A stretch of 42,207 nt of DNA from contig JAPLAW010000010.1 in NCBI GenBank assembly GCA_026393075.1, positions 1-42,207 of the forward strand, written 5' to 3'. A program made the position numbers and the translations under genes. The notes under the pieces are model-generated. The model saw nothing but the letters and a program-made list of their open reading frames with translations. It searched no databases and was not told the DNA's origin. Below are positions 1 through 10,447 of this stretch, in pieces (the first letter of the stretch is position 1; each line of letters starts with the position of its first letter). This DNA comes from Actinomycetota bacterium (GTDB lineage Bacteria > Actinomycetota > Actinomycetes > Nanopelagicales > Nanopelagicaceae).

Positions 1-204
1 GAAGTTTATTGGGCCAGATATACCAACGGTGTTCGCGTTGAAGGCCCAGCTGTTGATTTACCAGCCGTGGTCGCAGCTCGTGGAATCAATGTAATTGATT
101 CGCTATTTCCAGATCCCAAGTATTTTGTAGAATTATCTGAAGAATTCACGGAACCAATTTACTTGCGTCGCCCAGACGCGGTAGCTACGGCGGATCGTAA
201 ATGA
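1..204 (+). CDS. tsaB: TsaB (YeaZ), C-terminal fragment
   Basis: Open from the window edge, this frame gives 67 residues and ends in TGA at 202-204. The tail reads EPIYLRRPDAV close to the stop, the usual end of TsaB. TsaB is the non-catalytic partner of TsaD in making the N6-threonylcarbamoyl modification of adenosine 37 in ANN-decoding tRNAs. The gene overlaps rimI by four bases (ATGA), and tsaD follows, the standard actinobacterial order tsaB-rimI-tsaD. Only the C-terminal part of the ASKHA-fold domain is inside the window, so the call rests on the short tail plus context. Confidence 0.85.
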   Translation, partial: EVYWARYTNGVRVEGPAVDLPAVVAARGINVIDSLFPDPKYFVELSEEFTEPIYLRRPDAVATADRK

Positions 205-653
205 TTACTTATCGCCAACCAACGGTGCTCGATGTACCAGTGTTAACTTCACTCGAGCGAACTATGTTTCCGAGTTACCCATGGTCGCAGGCACAGTTCA
301 AAGAAGAGATTGCTGGCCTCGGCGGAACTCGCCAATTCATCTTGGCGCTAAACGATGGCTCGATTATTGGCTATGCAGGCATCATGGTGGTAGCCGCGGG
401 CGTGCCTGCTGACTTACTAACAATTGCGATTTTGCCTGATTTTCGCGGGCAAGGACTAGCCCAAGAGATGTTAGCCGAGCTAGAAAGTTGGGCAAAAGCA
501 AAAGGTGCTACAGAGGTAATTCTCGAAGTTGATACCAAAAATGAAAGCGCGATTCGCCTATATAACTTTGCCCGCTATGAAGAGATTTCAACTCGAGCTA
601 ATTATTACGGGCTCGGAATCGATGCTTTGATTATGCGCAAGGAACTCAAATGA
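201..653 (+). CDS. rimI: Ribosomal-protein-alanine N-acetyltransferase RimI (GNAT)
   Basis: This 150-residue single-domain GNAT protein carries the acetyl-CoA pyrophosphate loop at about residues 78-90 ([11 protein letters not shown]) and the RimI-like C-terminal stretch with N-x-x-A-x-x-L-Y and a YY pair. RimI acetylates the N-terminal alanine of ribosomal protein S18 in E. coli; actinobacterial members may have broader substrates. The start overlaps the tsaB stop and the stop overlaps the tsaD start, each as ATGA, so translation is probably coupled. The family is certain; the exact substrate is inferred from position between tsaB and tsaD. Confidence 0.9.
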   Translation: MITYRQPTVLDVPVLTSLERTMFPSYPWSQAQFKEEIAGLGGTRQFILALNDGSIIGYAGIMVVAAGVPADLLTIAILPDFRGQGLAQEMLAELESWAKAKGATEVILEVDTKNESAIRLYNFARYEEISTRANYYGLGIDALIMRKELK

Positions 654-1681
654 GTGAGGCGCTAGTTCTGGGTATCGAAACTTCGTGCGATGAAACTGCA
701 ATCGGTATTGTGCGCGGTCGCAAGTTGTTGGCCAATGTAATTGCTTCAAGCGTTGAAGAACATGCGCGCTTTGGGGGAGTAGTACCAGAAGTCGCATCGC
801 GTGCGCATCTGGAAGCTATGCAACCCACCCTTAAGGAAGCAATTGCGCAAGCCAAAATTTCACTTAGCGATTTAGATGCAGTTGCAGTTACTGCCGGCCC
901 TGGGTTGGTTGGCGCGTTACTTGTTGGAACATCGGCTGCTGCCGGATTAGCACTGGCAATTGATAAACCAATTTATGGCGTTAACCATTTAGCTGCTCAC
1001 GTCAGCGTTGATTACTTAACGCATGATCTGCCATCAGAACCAACTATTGTGTTGTTAGTAAGTGGCGGCCATTCATCGTTATTACAAGTTAATGACATTA
1101 CTGGCGAAATAATTAAACTTGGTGAAACCCTGGATGATGCAGCTGGTGAAGCTTTCGATAAAATTGCGCGCATCATGGATCTGGGTTTTCCAGGTGGCCC
1201 AGCAATAGATCTCATTGCCAAGTCAGGCAGCACCACTGCAATTGATTTTCCGCGCGGTTTAACCACTAGTAAAGATTGGGAAACTAGACCTTTCGAATTC
1301 TCGTTCTCTGGACTAAAAACTGCAGTTGCTCGATATCTCGAAGCAACTCCGCAATATGCGAAAAATGATGTAGCGGCCTCTTTCCAAGAAGCGATCGTCG
1401 ATGTCTTACTGCTTAAGGCACTTGCGGCAGCTAAGAAAACCGGCATCAATTCACTGGTCATTGCCGGCGGGGTGGCGGCTAACTCGCGCTTGCGCCAAGT
1501 GGCCACTGAGCGCTGTGCCGCCCAAGGAATAACCCTTCGAATCCCCAGCCCAGGTCTGTGCACCGATAACGGGGCCATGGTTGCCGCTCTGGGCTCACTT
1601 ATGGTTAGCGCTGGCAGATCTGCTAGCCCAATAGCCTTTGACGCTCAATCGAGCCTGCCAGTCACCCGCATTTCTCTCTAA
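650..1681 (+). CDS. tsaD: tRNA threonylcarbamoyladenosine transferase TsaD (Gcp/Kae1)
   Basis: This 343-residue Kae1/Gcp-family ATPase starts with [11 protein letters not shown], the family's N-terminal phosphate-binding motif. It has the metal-binding N-H-L-x-A-H motif around residue 108-113 and SGGH near residue 137. TsaD transfers threonylcarbamoyl from the adenylate intermediate to A37 of tRNA, acting with TsaB and TsaE. Length is normal for the family. It is the third gene of a tightly overlapping tsaB-rimI-tsaD unit; 133 bases with a promoter and a CIRCE operator separate it from groES. Confidence 0.96.
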   Translation: MSEALVLGIETSCDETAIGIVRGRKLLANVIASSVEEHARFGGVVPEVASRAHLEAMQPTLKEAIAQAKISLSDLDAVAVTAGPGLVGALLVGTSAAAGLALAIDKPIYGVNHLAAHVSVDYLTHDLPSEPTIVLLVSGGHSSLLQVNDITGEIIKLGETLDDAAGEAFDKIARIMDLGFPGGPAIDLIAKSGSTTAIDFPRGLTTSKDWETRPFEFSFSGLKTAVARYLEATPQYAKNDVAASFQEAIVDVLLLKALAAAKKTGINSLVIAGGVAANSRLRQVATERCAAQGITLRIPSPGLCTDNGAMVAALGSLMVSAGRSASPIAFDAQSSLPVTRISL

Positions 1682-1711
1682 TGTCGACTCTAAATTTGCG
1701 CTGGCCTCGAT

Positions 1712-1740
1712 TTGATCGCGGGAATAGCCCAGCATAGGCT
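1712..1740 (+). promoter_or_regulatory. Candidate housekeeping promoter of groESL
   Basis: TTGATC at 1712-1717 and TAGGCT at 1735-1740 are separated by exactly 17 bases, and the -10 fits the actinobacterial TAnnnT pattern. The predicted start near 1747 falls at the left edge of the CIRCE element, the usual geometry for HrcA repression. Seen directly; promoter activity is inferred. Confidence 0.6.
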
Positions 1741-1745
1741 TGGCA

Positions 1746-1772
1746 TTAGCACTCAAGACCCGAGTCTGCTAA
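1746..1772 (+). promoter_or_regulatory. CIRCE operator (HrcA-binding inverted repeat)
   Basis: The left arm TTAGCACTC at 1746-1754 is a perfect match to the CIRCE half-site. After the canonical 9-base spacer, the right arm GTCTGCTAA at 1764-1772 matches seven of nine positions of GAGTGCTAA. The element covers the predicted transcription start of groES-groEL. HrcA binds CIRCE and represses chaperonin genes until heat or misfolding titrates GroEL. The HrcA gene is not in this window. Confidence 0.85.
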
Positions 1773-1814
1773 TTGCAGGCTCTAGTGAAATCGATTTTAA
1801 AAGGAGCTCTAATC

Positions 1815-3751
<1,937 letters not shown>

Positions 3752-3764
3752 TTAATTACTAAAT

Positions 3765-3796
3765 AAAAAACCCGCCGAAGATCCGGCGGGTTTTTT
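3765..3796. terminator. Bidirectional intrinsic terminator between groEL and whiB3
   Basis: CCCGCCG at 3771-3777 pairs with CGGCGGG at 3784-3790 around a 6-base loop. An A-run at 3765-3770 and a T-run at 3791-3796 flank the stem, so it can stop transcription from either side. It lies between the convergent ends of groEL and whiB3. Confidence 0.92.
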
Positions 3797-3818
3797 ATTT
3801 TCGGGGCTTAATAAATAT

Positions 3819-4124
3819 TTAGCTAGCAGACGATAGCGCAACTGCTACGCCATCGCGGTCAAGAATTGCGACGCGATCATCTTCAGAGAGACCGCCCCAA
3901 ATTCCATATGGCTCTTGCACAGACAGTGCGTGCTTGCGACAAGCTTCAAGAACTGGGCAGCTACTGCAAACAGCCTTGGCTACATTTTCGCGATTGCGGC
4001 GACGTGGCCCGCGTTCACCATCTGGATGAAAGAACATCTCGCTGGGCAAATCACGGCAAGAACCGTCTTGCTGCCAATTCCAGTTTTCAACAACTGGTTT
4101 TGGAAGTCTAGATACTTCGCTCAT
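3819..4124 (-). CDS. whiB3: WhiB-family Fe-S transcriptional regulator (WhiB3/WhiD-like)
   Basis: The product from 4124 is 101 residues. It has the four cysteines of a WhiB [4Fe-4S] cluster: one after DGS, the C-x2-C pair in AVCSSCPV, and one in EACRKH, followed by the GIWGG turn and a short basic/acidic tail. The stretches NWNWQ, MFFHPDGERG and VQEPYGIWGG closely resemble mycobacterial WhiB3 and Streptomyces WhiD. Position beside groEL matches the WhiB3 locus of mycobacteria. WhiB3 binds sigma-A region 4 and responds to redox/NO and carbon metabolism; WhiD acts in sporulation septation. The start at 4124 has AAGGGG five bases upstream; the earlier in-frame start at 4166 lies inside the predicted -10 box. 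Confidence 0.93.
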   Translation of the reverse strand: MSEVSRLPKPVVENWNWQQDGSCRDLPSEMFFHPDGERGPRRRNRENVAKAVCSSCPVLEACRKHALSVQEPYGIWGGLSEDDRVAILDRDGVAVALSSAS

Positions 4125-4161
4125 AATGACCCCTTGGATGCTTAAACTTCTATTGGGTTGA

Positions 4162-4190
4162 ACCATACAACCGCTTCATAGGTTGTTCAA
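4162..4190 (-). promoter_or_regulatory. Candidate whiB3 promoter
   Basis: Reading the minus strand, TTGAAC (4190-4185) and TATGGT (4167-4162) are separated by exactly 17 bases. The predicted transcription start is near 4155, giving a leader of about 30 bases with an AAGGGG ribosome site before the ATG at 4124. Confidence 0.6.
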
Positions 4191-4200
4191 GTATTGAATA

Positions 4201-4222
4201 CCCCCATTCCTAGATTTGGGGG
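4201..4222. repeat. Inverted repeat in the whiB3/MerR divergent intergenic region
   Basis: CCCCCA at 4201-4206 and TGGGGG at 4217-4222 form 6-base arms around a 10-base centre containing CTAG. It sits just upstream of the whiB3 -35 box and 18 bases before the MerR-gene GTG start, so it is placed to act as a shared operator, for example for the MerR protein itself. No T-run follows, so a terminator is unlikely. Function is inference. Confidence 0.45.
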
Positions 4223-4240
4223 CGATTTGAGCGTACTCAG

Positions 4241-5152
4241 GTGGCACGAATCTCACCTACCCTCCAAGATTGGGGCATGGATCAACCCCTGACCGTAGCT
4301 GCCTTAGCCCGCCAAATTGGCGTGGCCCCGGCAACTTTGCGGACCTGGGACCGTCGCTATGGCCTAGGGCCAACCGAACATGTCGAGGGCAGCCATCGCA
4401 GATATTCGCGGGCCGATGTAGCCAGACTAGTAATGATGCGTCGTTTGATAACAACTGGGGTAGCCCCAAGTGATGCGGCGCTGAGAGCGAAAGCGCATCA
4501 GGGCGAGTTTTCAATACCTGAGTTAGTTTCTGAAATTGTAATCGCTGAAGAATTAGTTGCGGCACTATGTCGCGCAGCTGAATCACTTGATCGTGATTTT
4601 GTGCTGCAAGCACTCCGGCAAGAATTGATGAAAAACGGCGTAATTAACTGCTGGCAGACCGTCATAGTGCCAGTCCTAATCCACATTGGTGATAGCTGGG
4701 CAAAGACTGGCGAAGGTATTGAGATCGAACACATGATGTCTGAGTTAATCAAGACTGTATTGCGCGAATCAGTACCTGAAGAATTTGATGCCATCAATAC
4801 ACGGCCAGTTCTATTAGCTTGTGTTGGCGAAGAATTACATTCGTTAGCACTACATGCACTTGCCGCTGCTTTAGCTGAACGCGAAATTTCTAGTAATTTT
4901 TTAGGTGCGCGTACTCCAGTTTCTGCTCTTTGCGGAGTCATGAATAAGTCGGCACCGCCAGCGCTATTTCTCTGGGCGCAGTTATCTGAAAATGGCGACC
5001 CAATGTTTTTTAAAGATCTGCCAGAAGTGCGTCCAGCGCCCCGAATTATTCTGGGTGGGCCTGGCTGGAACCCAAAACAATGTAGCGAAGTCACCGTGGC
5101 TACTGATTTACAGCATGCATGTGAGGAAATTACGCAGGCAATCGGGGCCTAA
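4241..5152 (+). CDS. MerR-family regulator with CarH/LitR-like cobalamin-binding domain
   Basis: The 303-residue product has an N-terminal MerR winged helix (about residues 16-85: TVAALARQIGVAPATLRTW, then YGL and HRRYS). A helical bundle follows, then a Rossmann-like C-terminal domain. The bundle contains W153-x9-E163-H164, the signature of B12-dependent photoreceptor repressors of the CarH/LitR type. H200 in EELHSLA aligns with the lower-axial cobalt histidine, although the usual following glycine is alanine. The residue after W153 is alanine, where Thermus CarH has the light-state ligand His132. CarH tetramers with adenosylcobalamin repress carotenoid genes in the dark. The start may be GTG 4241 or ATG 4277; neither has a clear ribosome site. 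B12 binding is probable, light sensing uncertain. Confidence 0.82.
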   Translation: MARISPTLQDWGMDQPLTVAALARQIGVAPATLRTWDRRYGLGPTEHVEGSHRRYSRADVARLVMMRRLITTGVAPSDAALRAKAHQGEFSIPELVSEIVIAEELVAALCRAAESLDRDFVLQALRQELMKNGVINCWQTVIVPVLIHIGDSWAKTGEGIEIEHMMSELIKTVLRESVPEEFDAINTRPVLLACVGEELHSLALHALAAALAEREISSNFLGARTPVSALCGVMNKSAPPALFLWAQLSENGDPMFFKDLPEVRPAPRIILGGPGWNPKQCSEVTVATDLQHACEEITQAIGA

Positions 5153-5161
5153 AAGAGCCGT

Positions 5162-6304
<1,143 letters not shown>

Positions 6305-6314
6305 GGCTAAGTAA

Positions 6315-7427
6315 ATGTTCGAGATTGAAATTGCACCCGGCAAACGTGCCCGCCAGGCCTACTCTTTTGACGATATTGCGATTGTGCCCTCACGGCGTAC
6401 TCGCGATCCCGAAGATGTCTCTACTTCATGGCAGATTGATGCTTATAAATTTGAGTTACCAATGTTGGCAGCGCCAATGGATTCAGTGGTTTCACCACAA
6501 ACTGCAATTGTGATTGGCAAGTTAGGCGGCCTAGGTGTTCTAAACCTCGAAGGCTTATGGACTCGCTATGAAGATCCGCGGATTCAATTAGGTGAAATCG
6601 CATCGATGCCAGATGCGCAGGCGACTCGTCGTATGCAAGAACTTTATAGCGCACCTATTCAGCCAGCGCTAATCAAAGAGCGTATTAAGCAAATTCGCGA
6701 AGCTGGCGTGACGGTTGCGGCATCACTTTCACCACAACGCACAGCTGAACTTCATAAAGCTGTGGTCGATGCTGGTGTAGATATTTTCGTTATTCGCGGA
6801 ACCACAGTTAGTGCTGAGCATGTAGCAACTCGTGACGATGCGCTTAACTTGAAGAAGTTTATTTACGAACTCGACGTGCCCGTAATTGTTGGTGGCGTTG
6901 CAACTGCAACAGGTGCGCTGCACTTAATGCGCGCAGGTGCTGCTGGCGTTTTAGTTGGCTTTGGAGGAGGGGCAGCACACACCACTCGCAAAGTTTTAGG
7001 TATTCAAGTTCCAATGGCATCTGCTGTTGCTGAAGTGGCCTCTGCTCGTCGCGAATATCTCGATGAATCTGGTGGTCGTTATGTGCATGTAATTGCCGAC
7101 GGTGGCGTTGGTCGCAGTGGTGATATTGCAAAAGCAATTGCAATGGGCGCCGATGCAGTAATGATGGGTTCCCCATTAGCAAAAGCCACAGAAGCTCCTG
7201 GCTTAGGTTGGCACTGGGGTTCTGAAGCACATCACGCCGTTCTACCTCGTGGCGAGCGCGTTGCCGTTGGCACAGTTGGCACGCTCGAAGAAATTCTGCT
7301 CGGACCATCTAGTACTTCAGATGGTTCCATGAACTTATTCGGCGCTCTTCGCCGCGCAATGGCTACTTGCGGATATTCCGATGTAAAGGAATTCCAGCGC
7401 GTAGAGGTACTTATTAACCGTGGCTAA
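6315..7427 (+). CDS. guaB3: GuaB3-family IMP dehydrogenase/GMP reductase-like protein
   Basis: This 370-residue (beta/alpha)8-barrel protein belongs to the GuaB3 clade of actinobacteria, recognised by [17 protein letters not shown] near the N terminus and [17 protein letters not shown] in the C-terminal half. It has no CBS domains, which is normal for GuaB3. At the position of the IMPDH catalytic loop the sequence reads [15 protein letters not shown], so histidine stands where the catalytic cysteine would be; the M. tuberculosis homologue, as I recall it, also lacks this cysteine. The biochemical role of actinobacterial GuaB3 is therefore uncertain. It lies 10 bases after guaB and overlaps guaA by 8 bases. 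Confidence 0.9.
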   Translation: MFEIEIAPGKRARQAYSFDDIAIVPSRRTRDPEDVSTSWQIDAYKFELPMLAAPMDSVVSPQTAIVIGKLGGLGVLNLEGLWTRYEDPRIQLGEIASMPDAQATRRMQELYSAPIQPALIKERIKQIREAGVTVAASLSPQRTAELHKAVVDAGVDIFVIRGTTVSAEHVATRDDALNLKKFIYELDVPVIVGGVATATGALHLMRAGAAGVLVGFGGGAAHTTRKVLGIQVPMASAVAEVASARREYLDESGGRYVHVIADGGVGRSGDIAKAIAMGADAVMMGSPLAKATEAPGLGWHWGSEAHHAVLPRGERVAVGTVGTLEEILLGPSSTSDGSMNLFGALRRAMATCGYSDVKEFQRVEVLINRG

Positions 7428-8964
7428 TCCAGTACTTGTTCTTGATTTTGGTGCGCAGTATGCGCAGTTAATTGCGCGCCGAGTGCGCGAAGCAAATGTT
7501 TTCTCTGAGATCGTTCCTTCATCTATTACGGCTGCTGAAGTATCGGCCAAAGCACCAAGTGCCATCATTTTATCGGGCGGCCCATCAAGCGTTTATGCAC
7601 CAGGGGCACCTAAGTTTGATGAAAGTATTCTGCAATTGGGTATTCCGGTATTTGGCATTTGTTATGGCTTTCAAGCAATGGCTGCTGCCCTTGGCGGGGT
7701 AGTTAGCCAAACTGGAAAATCTGAATTCGGCCGTACTGAAATTACTGCAACAACAAGTGCAAAGTTATTTGCAGGGTTGCCAGTTAAGCAAAATGTCTGG
7801 ATGAGCCATGGCGATGCAGTTACATCCGCCCCAGCTGGTTTCACAATTTGCGCCGTTACAGCTGATACTCCAATTGCCGCATTTGAAAGTAGCGATGGAA
7901 AGTTAGCTGGCGTTCAGTTCCATCCTGAAGTTCTACATTCTGAACAAGGCCAAGTTATTTTAAAGCGTTGGTTAATCGAGATTGCCGGATGTGAACCAAC
8001 TTGGACCTCAGAAAATATTGCCGCAACCGAAATTGCTAAAGCAAAAACAGTCATCGGTACTAAGCGAGTAATTTGTGGGCTATCTGGTGGCGTTGATTCA
8101 GCAGTTGCTGCAGCAATTATTCAAGCAGCAGTTGGAAACCAATTAACTTGTGTATTCGTCGATCATGGTTTGTTACGTAAAGGCGAATCTGAACAAGTCG
8201 AACGCGACTTTGTCGCAGCCACCGGCGTATCACTAGTTGTCGTTGATGCTAAAGAGCAATTCTTGTCAGCACTTGCTGGCGTAACTGACCCTGAGACTAA
8301 GCGAAAGATTATTGGTCGCGAATTTATTCGTTCCTTCGAAAAAGCTGCGCGCGATATTGCTTCTGGGGGAGATGTTGAATTCTTAGTGCAGGGCACGCTT
8401 TATCCAGATGTAGTTGAGTCTGGTGGCGGTGAGGGCACGGCAAATATCAAGTCGCACCACAATGTAGGTGGCTTGCCGGCTGATCTAAAATTTAAATTAA
8501 TCGAACCACTACGCACTTTGTTTAAAGATGAAGTTCGCCAAGTTGGTTTGCAGCTAGGTTTACCCGAAGAGATTATTTGGCGCCAACCTTTCCCTGGCCC
8601 AGGCCTTGGTATTCGCATTATTGGTGAAGTAACGGCCGAACGGTTAGAAATATTGCGTGAGGCTGATGCCATTGCCCGCGAAGAGCTAAAGGCTGCCGAC
8701 CTTGATCGCGAAATCTGGCAATGCCCGGTGGTGTTGCTCGCTGATGTGCGCAGTGTTGGCGTGCAAGGCGATGGTCGGACTTATGGCCACCCCATCGTGT
8801 TGCGCCCAGTCTCGAGTGAAGATGCGATGACGGCGGACTGGTCTCGCGTTCCTTATGAGGTTTTAGCCAAGATTTCCACGCGTATTACCAACGAAGTTCG
8901 CGAAGTAAATCGCGTTACTCTGGATATTACTAGCAAACCCCCAGCAACAATCGAGTGGGAGTAA
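7420..8964 (+). CDS. guaA: GMP synthase (glutamine-hydrolysing)
   Basis: The 514-residue enzyme aminates XMP to GMP using glutamine and ATP. The N-terminal class I amidotransferase domain shows GGPSSVY, the nucleophile loop [10 protein letters not shown] and the catalytic His in QFHPEV. The ATP-pyrophosphatase domain has the P-loop LSGGVDSAV near residue 223, and the C-terminal dimerisation domain contains [10 protein letters not shown] and ends KPPATIEWE. The GTG start at 7420 overlaps the guaB3 stop by 8 bases and has GAGG at 7404-7407. It completes the guaB-guaB3-guaA GMP unit. Confidence 0.97.
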   Translation: MANPVLVLDFGAQYAQLIARRVREANVFSEIVPSSITAAEVSAKAPSAIILSGGPSSVYAPGAPKFDESILQLGIPVFGICYGFQAMAAALGGVVSQTGKSEFGRTEITATTSAKLFAGLPVKQNVWMSHGDAVTSAPAGFTICAVTADTPIAAFESSDGKLAGVQFHPEVLHSEQGQVILKRWLIEIAGCEPTWTSENIAATEIAKAKTVIGTKRVICGLSGGVDSAVAAAIIQAAVGNQLTCVFVDHGLLRKGESEQVERDFVAATGVSLVVVDAKEQFLSALAGVTDPETKRKIIGREFIRSFEKAARDIASGGDVEFLVQGTLYPDVVESGGGEGTANIKSHHNVGGLPADLKFKLIEPLRTLFKDEVRQVGLQLGLPEEIIWRQPFPGPGLGIRIIGEVTAERLEILREADAIAREELKAADLDREIWQCPVVLLADVRSVGVQGDGRTYGHPIVLRPVSSEDAMTADWSRVPYEVLAKISTRITNEVREVNRVTLDITSKPPATIEWE

Positions 8965-8983
8965 TCCGAGCGATCGGTATAAT
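8955..8983 (+). promoter_or_regulatory. Leaderless promoter of the cyclophilin gene
   Basis: A perfect TATAAT lies at 8978-8983, nine bases before the ATG at 8993, with a weak -35 (GTGGGA, 8955-8960) 17 bases upstream. Transcription would start at or within a few bases of the start codon, and there is no Shine-Dalgarno sequence. Confidence 0.65.
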
Positions 8984-8992
8984 TCAGTCATT

Positions 8993-9676
8993 ATGAAACG
9001 TACTTTAGTTATCGCCGCTGTAATTGTTTTGGCAGTTTCACTTACGCCTTCAGTTTCGGCAGCCACTAAAGAACCAGTAAAGATTTGTACAACTGCTACC
9101 TCAAAGCCACATTCATCACCTTCAGTTTTGCAGCCAAAAACAGTGGCCAAATCTTTGCCAACCACATTTACCTTTGTCACTAATTGCGGAAATATTGTGG
9201 TCGAAACAGTTGGCGCAAAAGCACCACAGACTTTAACTGCGCTAGCAACCCTGGCTAGTCGCGGCTTTTATAACTCAACTCTTTGTCATCGCTTAACTAC
9301 GCAAGGACTCTACGTTCTGCAATGTGGCGATCCAACTGCTTCAGGATCAAGTGGGCCAGTCTTTAATCGAAAAGCTTGGACTGGAATTCCAGATGAGAAT
9401 TTGCCGGTTGGTGAGAAAATTACTTATCCAGCCGGAACTTTGGCAATGGCTAACTCTGGCAAGAATACAAATGGCAGCCAGGTCTTCTTTGTTTATGAAG
9501 ATTCAGCGCTTAATCCTTATTACACAGTGTGGGGTCGCATCACTAGCGGCTTAGAAATCTTGCGCGCGATTGCAGCTGCAGGAGCTGCAAAGCAAGGTCA
9601 AGATGGCAAGTATTACTACAACGGCGATGGTTTCCCAATTCAAACAGTTGAGATTCGCCAAGTTATTGTTCGTTAG
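8993..9676 (+). CDS. Secreted cyclophilin-type peptidyl-prolyl isomerase
   Basis: The 227-residue product starts with a Sec signal peptide (basic MKR, hydrophobic core to about residue 22, VSAA cleavage region). A linker of about 35 residues and then a cyclophilin domain follow. Recognisable family segments are the FHR-like CHRL at 98-101, the ENLP stretch, LAMANSGKNTNGSQVFF and YYTVWGRITSGLEIL. It probably catalyses prolyl cis-trans isomerisation outside the membrane. Four cysteines (32, 65, 98, 111) in the exported part could form disulfides. Its stop codon overlaps that of the convergent PIG-L gene; no terminator separates them. Confidence 0.9.
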   Translation: MKRTLVIAAVIVLAVSLTPSVSAATKEPVKICTTATSKPHSSPSVLQPKTVAKSLPTTFTFVTNCGNIVVETVGAKAPQTLTALATLASRGFYNSTLCHRLTTQGLYVLQCGDPTASGSSGPVFNRKAWTGIPDENLPVGEKITYPAGTLAMANSGKNTNGSQVFFVYEDSALNPYYTVWGRITSGLEILRAIAAAGAAKQGQDGKYYYNGDGFPIQTVEIRQVIVR

Positions 9677-10395
9677 TTTGTATTTACAATCTTAAAAGCT
9701 TCGGCAATTACTCCTTCAGCAAAACCACCGTTGGCAGCATTGCGCATGCCCCAGTCACGCAACATGTTTTCTAACTCTTTATTGTGCGCAGTTTGTGATG
9801 CGTGGGCTTGAAGCACTTTAACTTTTAGCGGAAATGTTTTAGTGATATCGACCCAATGATCTGGTTGCGCATGACCCATAACCCAGATTTCTTTTACTCG
9901 CCAAGGTTCAAAGCCAGCTTCTTTTAAATCAGTAAAAGCAAAGGGATTTCGGGCATCTGGGTAAACGGCTTGAATTGCTGATTCGCCAGCAGCTAGGTGA
10001 TCTGGATGGCTGGCACCGATGCGATCCCAGTTACGTTCTGGGCTCTGGCAAACTAAGCGATCTGGTTTAAAGCGGCGAATCTCGCGCACAATATCTTTGC
10101 GAAGTGCAATTGTTGGTTCTAGCCAACCGTCGCGGTAATTTAAAAATGTAATATCTGTGACACCGATAATTGCGCCAGCTTCGCGTTGTTCGCGTTGACG
10201 AACTTGTGGCATTTCTTCTAACGGGATTCCGGATTCTTCGCCACCTTGATCACCATTGGTGCAAAGAACGTAACCAACTTCAATGCCAGCTTTTACCCAT
10301 TGCGCGATGGTGCCTGATGCACCGAAATCAGAATCATCTGGGTGGGCATTAACAACGAGAACTCGCTTGATCTCACTATCGGCGATCGGTTCCAT
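9673..10395 (-). CDS. PIG-L/LmbE-family zinc deacetylase
   Basis: The 240-residue protein has the family's N-terminal metal motif AHPDDSD (residues 17-23) and the second metal motif SHPDH near residue 128. PIG-L enzymes remove N-acetyl groups from GlcNAc-type substrates. Actinobacterial members include MshB (mycothiol synthesis) and Mca (mycothiol conjugate amidase), but motif reading alone does not separate them, and no other mycothiol gene is nearby. A good ribosome site (GGGAG) precedes the ATG at 10395. It is divergent from pcrA, and their -10 boxes are one base apart. Confidence 0.85.
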   Translation of the reverse strand: MEPIADSEIKRVLVVNAHPDDSDFGASGTIAQWVKAGIEVGYVLCTNGDQGGEESGIPLEEMPQVRQREQREAGAIIGVTDITFLNYRDGWLEPTIALRKDIVREIRRFKPDRLVCQSPERNWDRIGASHPDHLAAGESAIQAVYPDARNPFAFTDLKEAGFEPWRVKEIWVMGHAQPDHWVDITKTFPLKVKVLQAHASQTAHNKELENMLRDWGMRNAANGGFAEGVIAEAFKIVNTN

Positions 10396-10427
10396 GTGTC
10401 TGCTCCCTTAAAGAATTCTGTCGCTGT

Positions 10428-10440
10428 AGCCTAATAGACT
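10428..10440. promoter_or_regulatory. Back-to-back -10 boxes of PIG-L gene and pcrA
   Basis: On the minus strand TAGGCT occupies 10433-10428. On the plus strand TAGACT occupies 10435-10440, ending seven bases before the pcrA ATG at 10448. The two hexamers are separated by a single base, giving predicted divergent starts near 10421 and 10448. Neither has a strong -35. pcrA would be leaderless. Confidence 0.5.
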
Positions 10441-10447
10441 GCGCGCC

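Noticed and set aside
1012-1578. 188-codon open frame antisense to tsaD
   Set aside because: Low-complexity composition typical of an antisense shadow; no start signal and tsaD is clearly the real gene.
1773-1814. Longer groES reading frame starting at 1773
   Set aside because: It would start directly after the CIRCE right arm and has no ribosome site; ATG 1815 has AAGGAG at correct distance and gives the standard GroES N terminus.
4125-4166. Longer whiB3 start at 4166
   Set aside because: The codon lies inside the predicted -10 box and the added residues do not resemble WhiB proteins.
4498-5094. 198-codon open frame on the minus strand inside the MerR gene
   Set aside because: It mirrors the codon pattern of the plus-strand gene, is rich in Ser/Arg/Pro, and has no recognisable motif or ribosome site.
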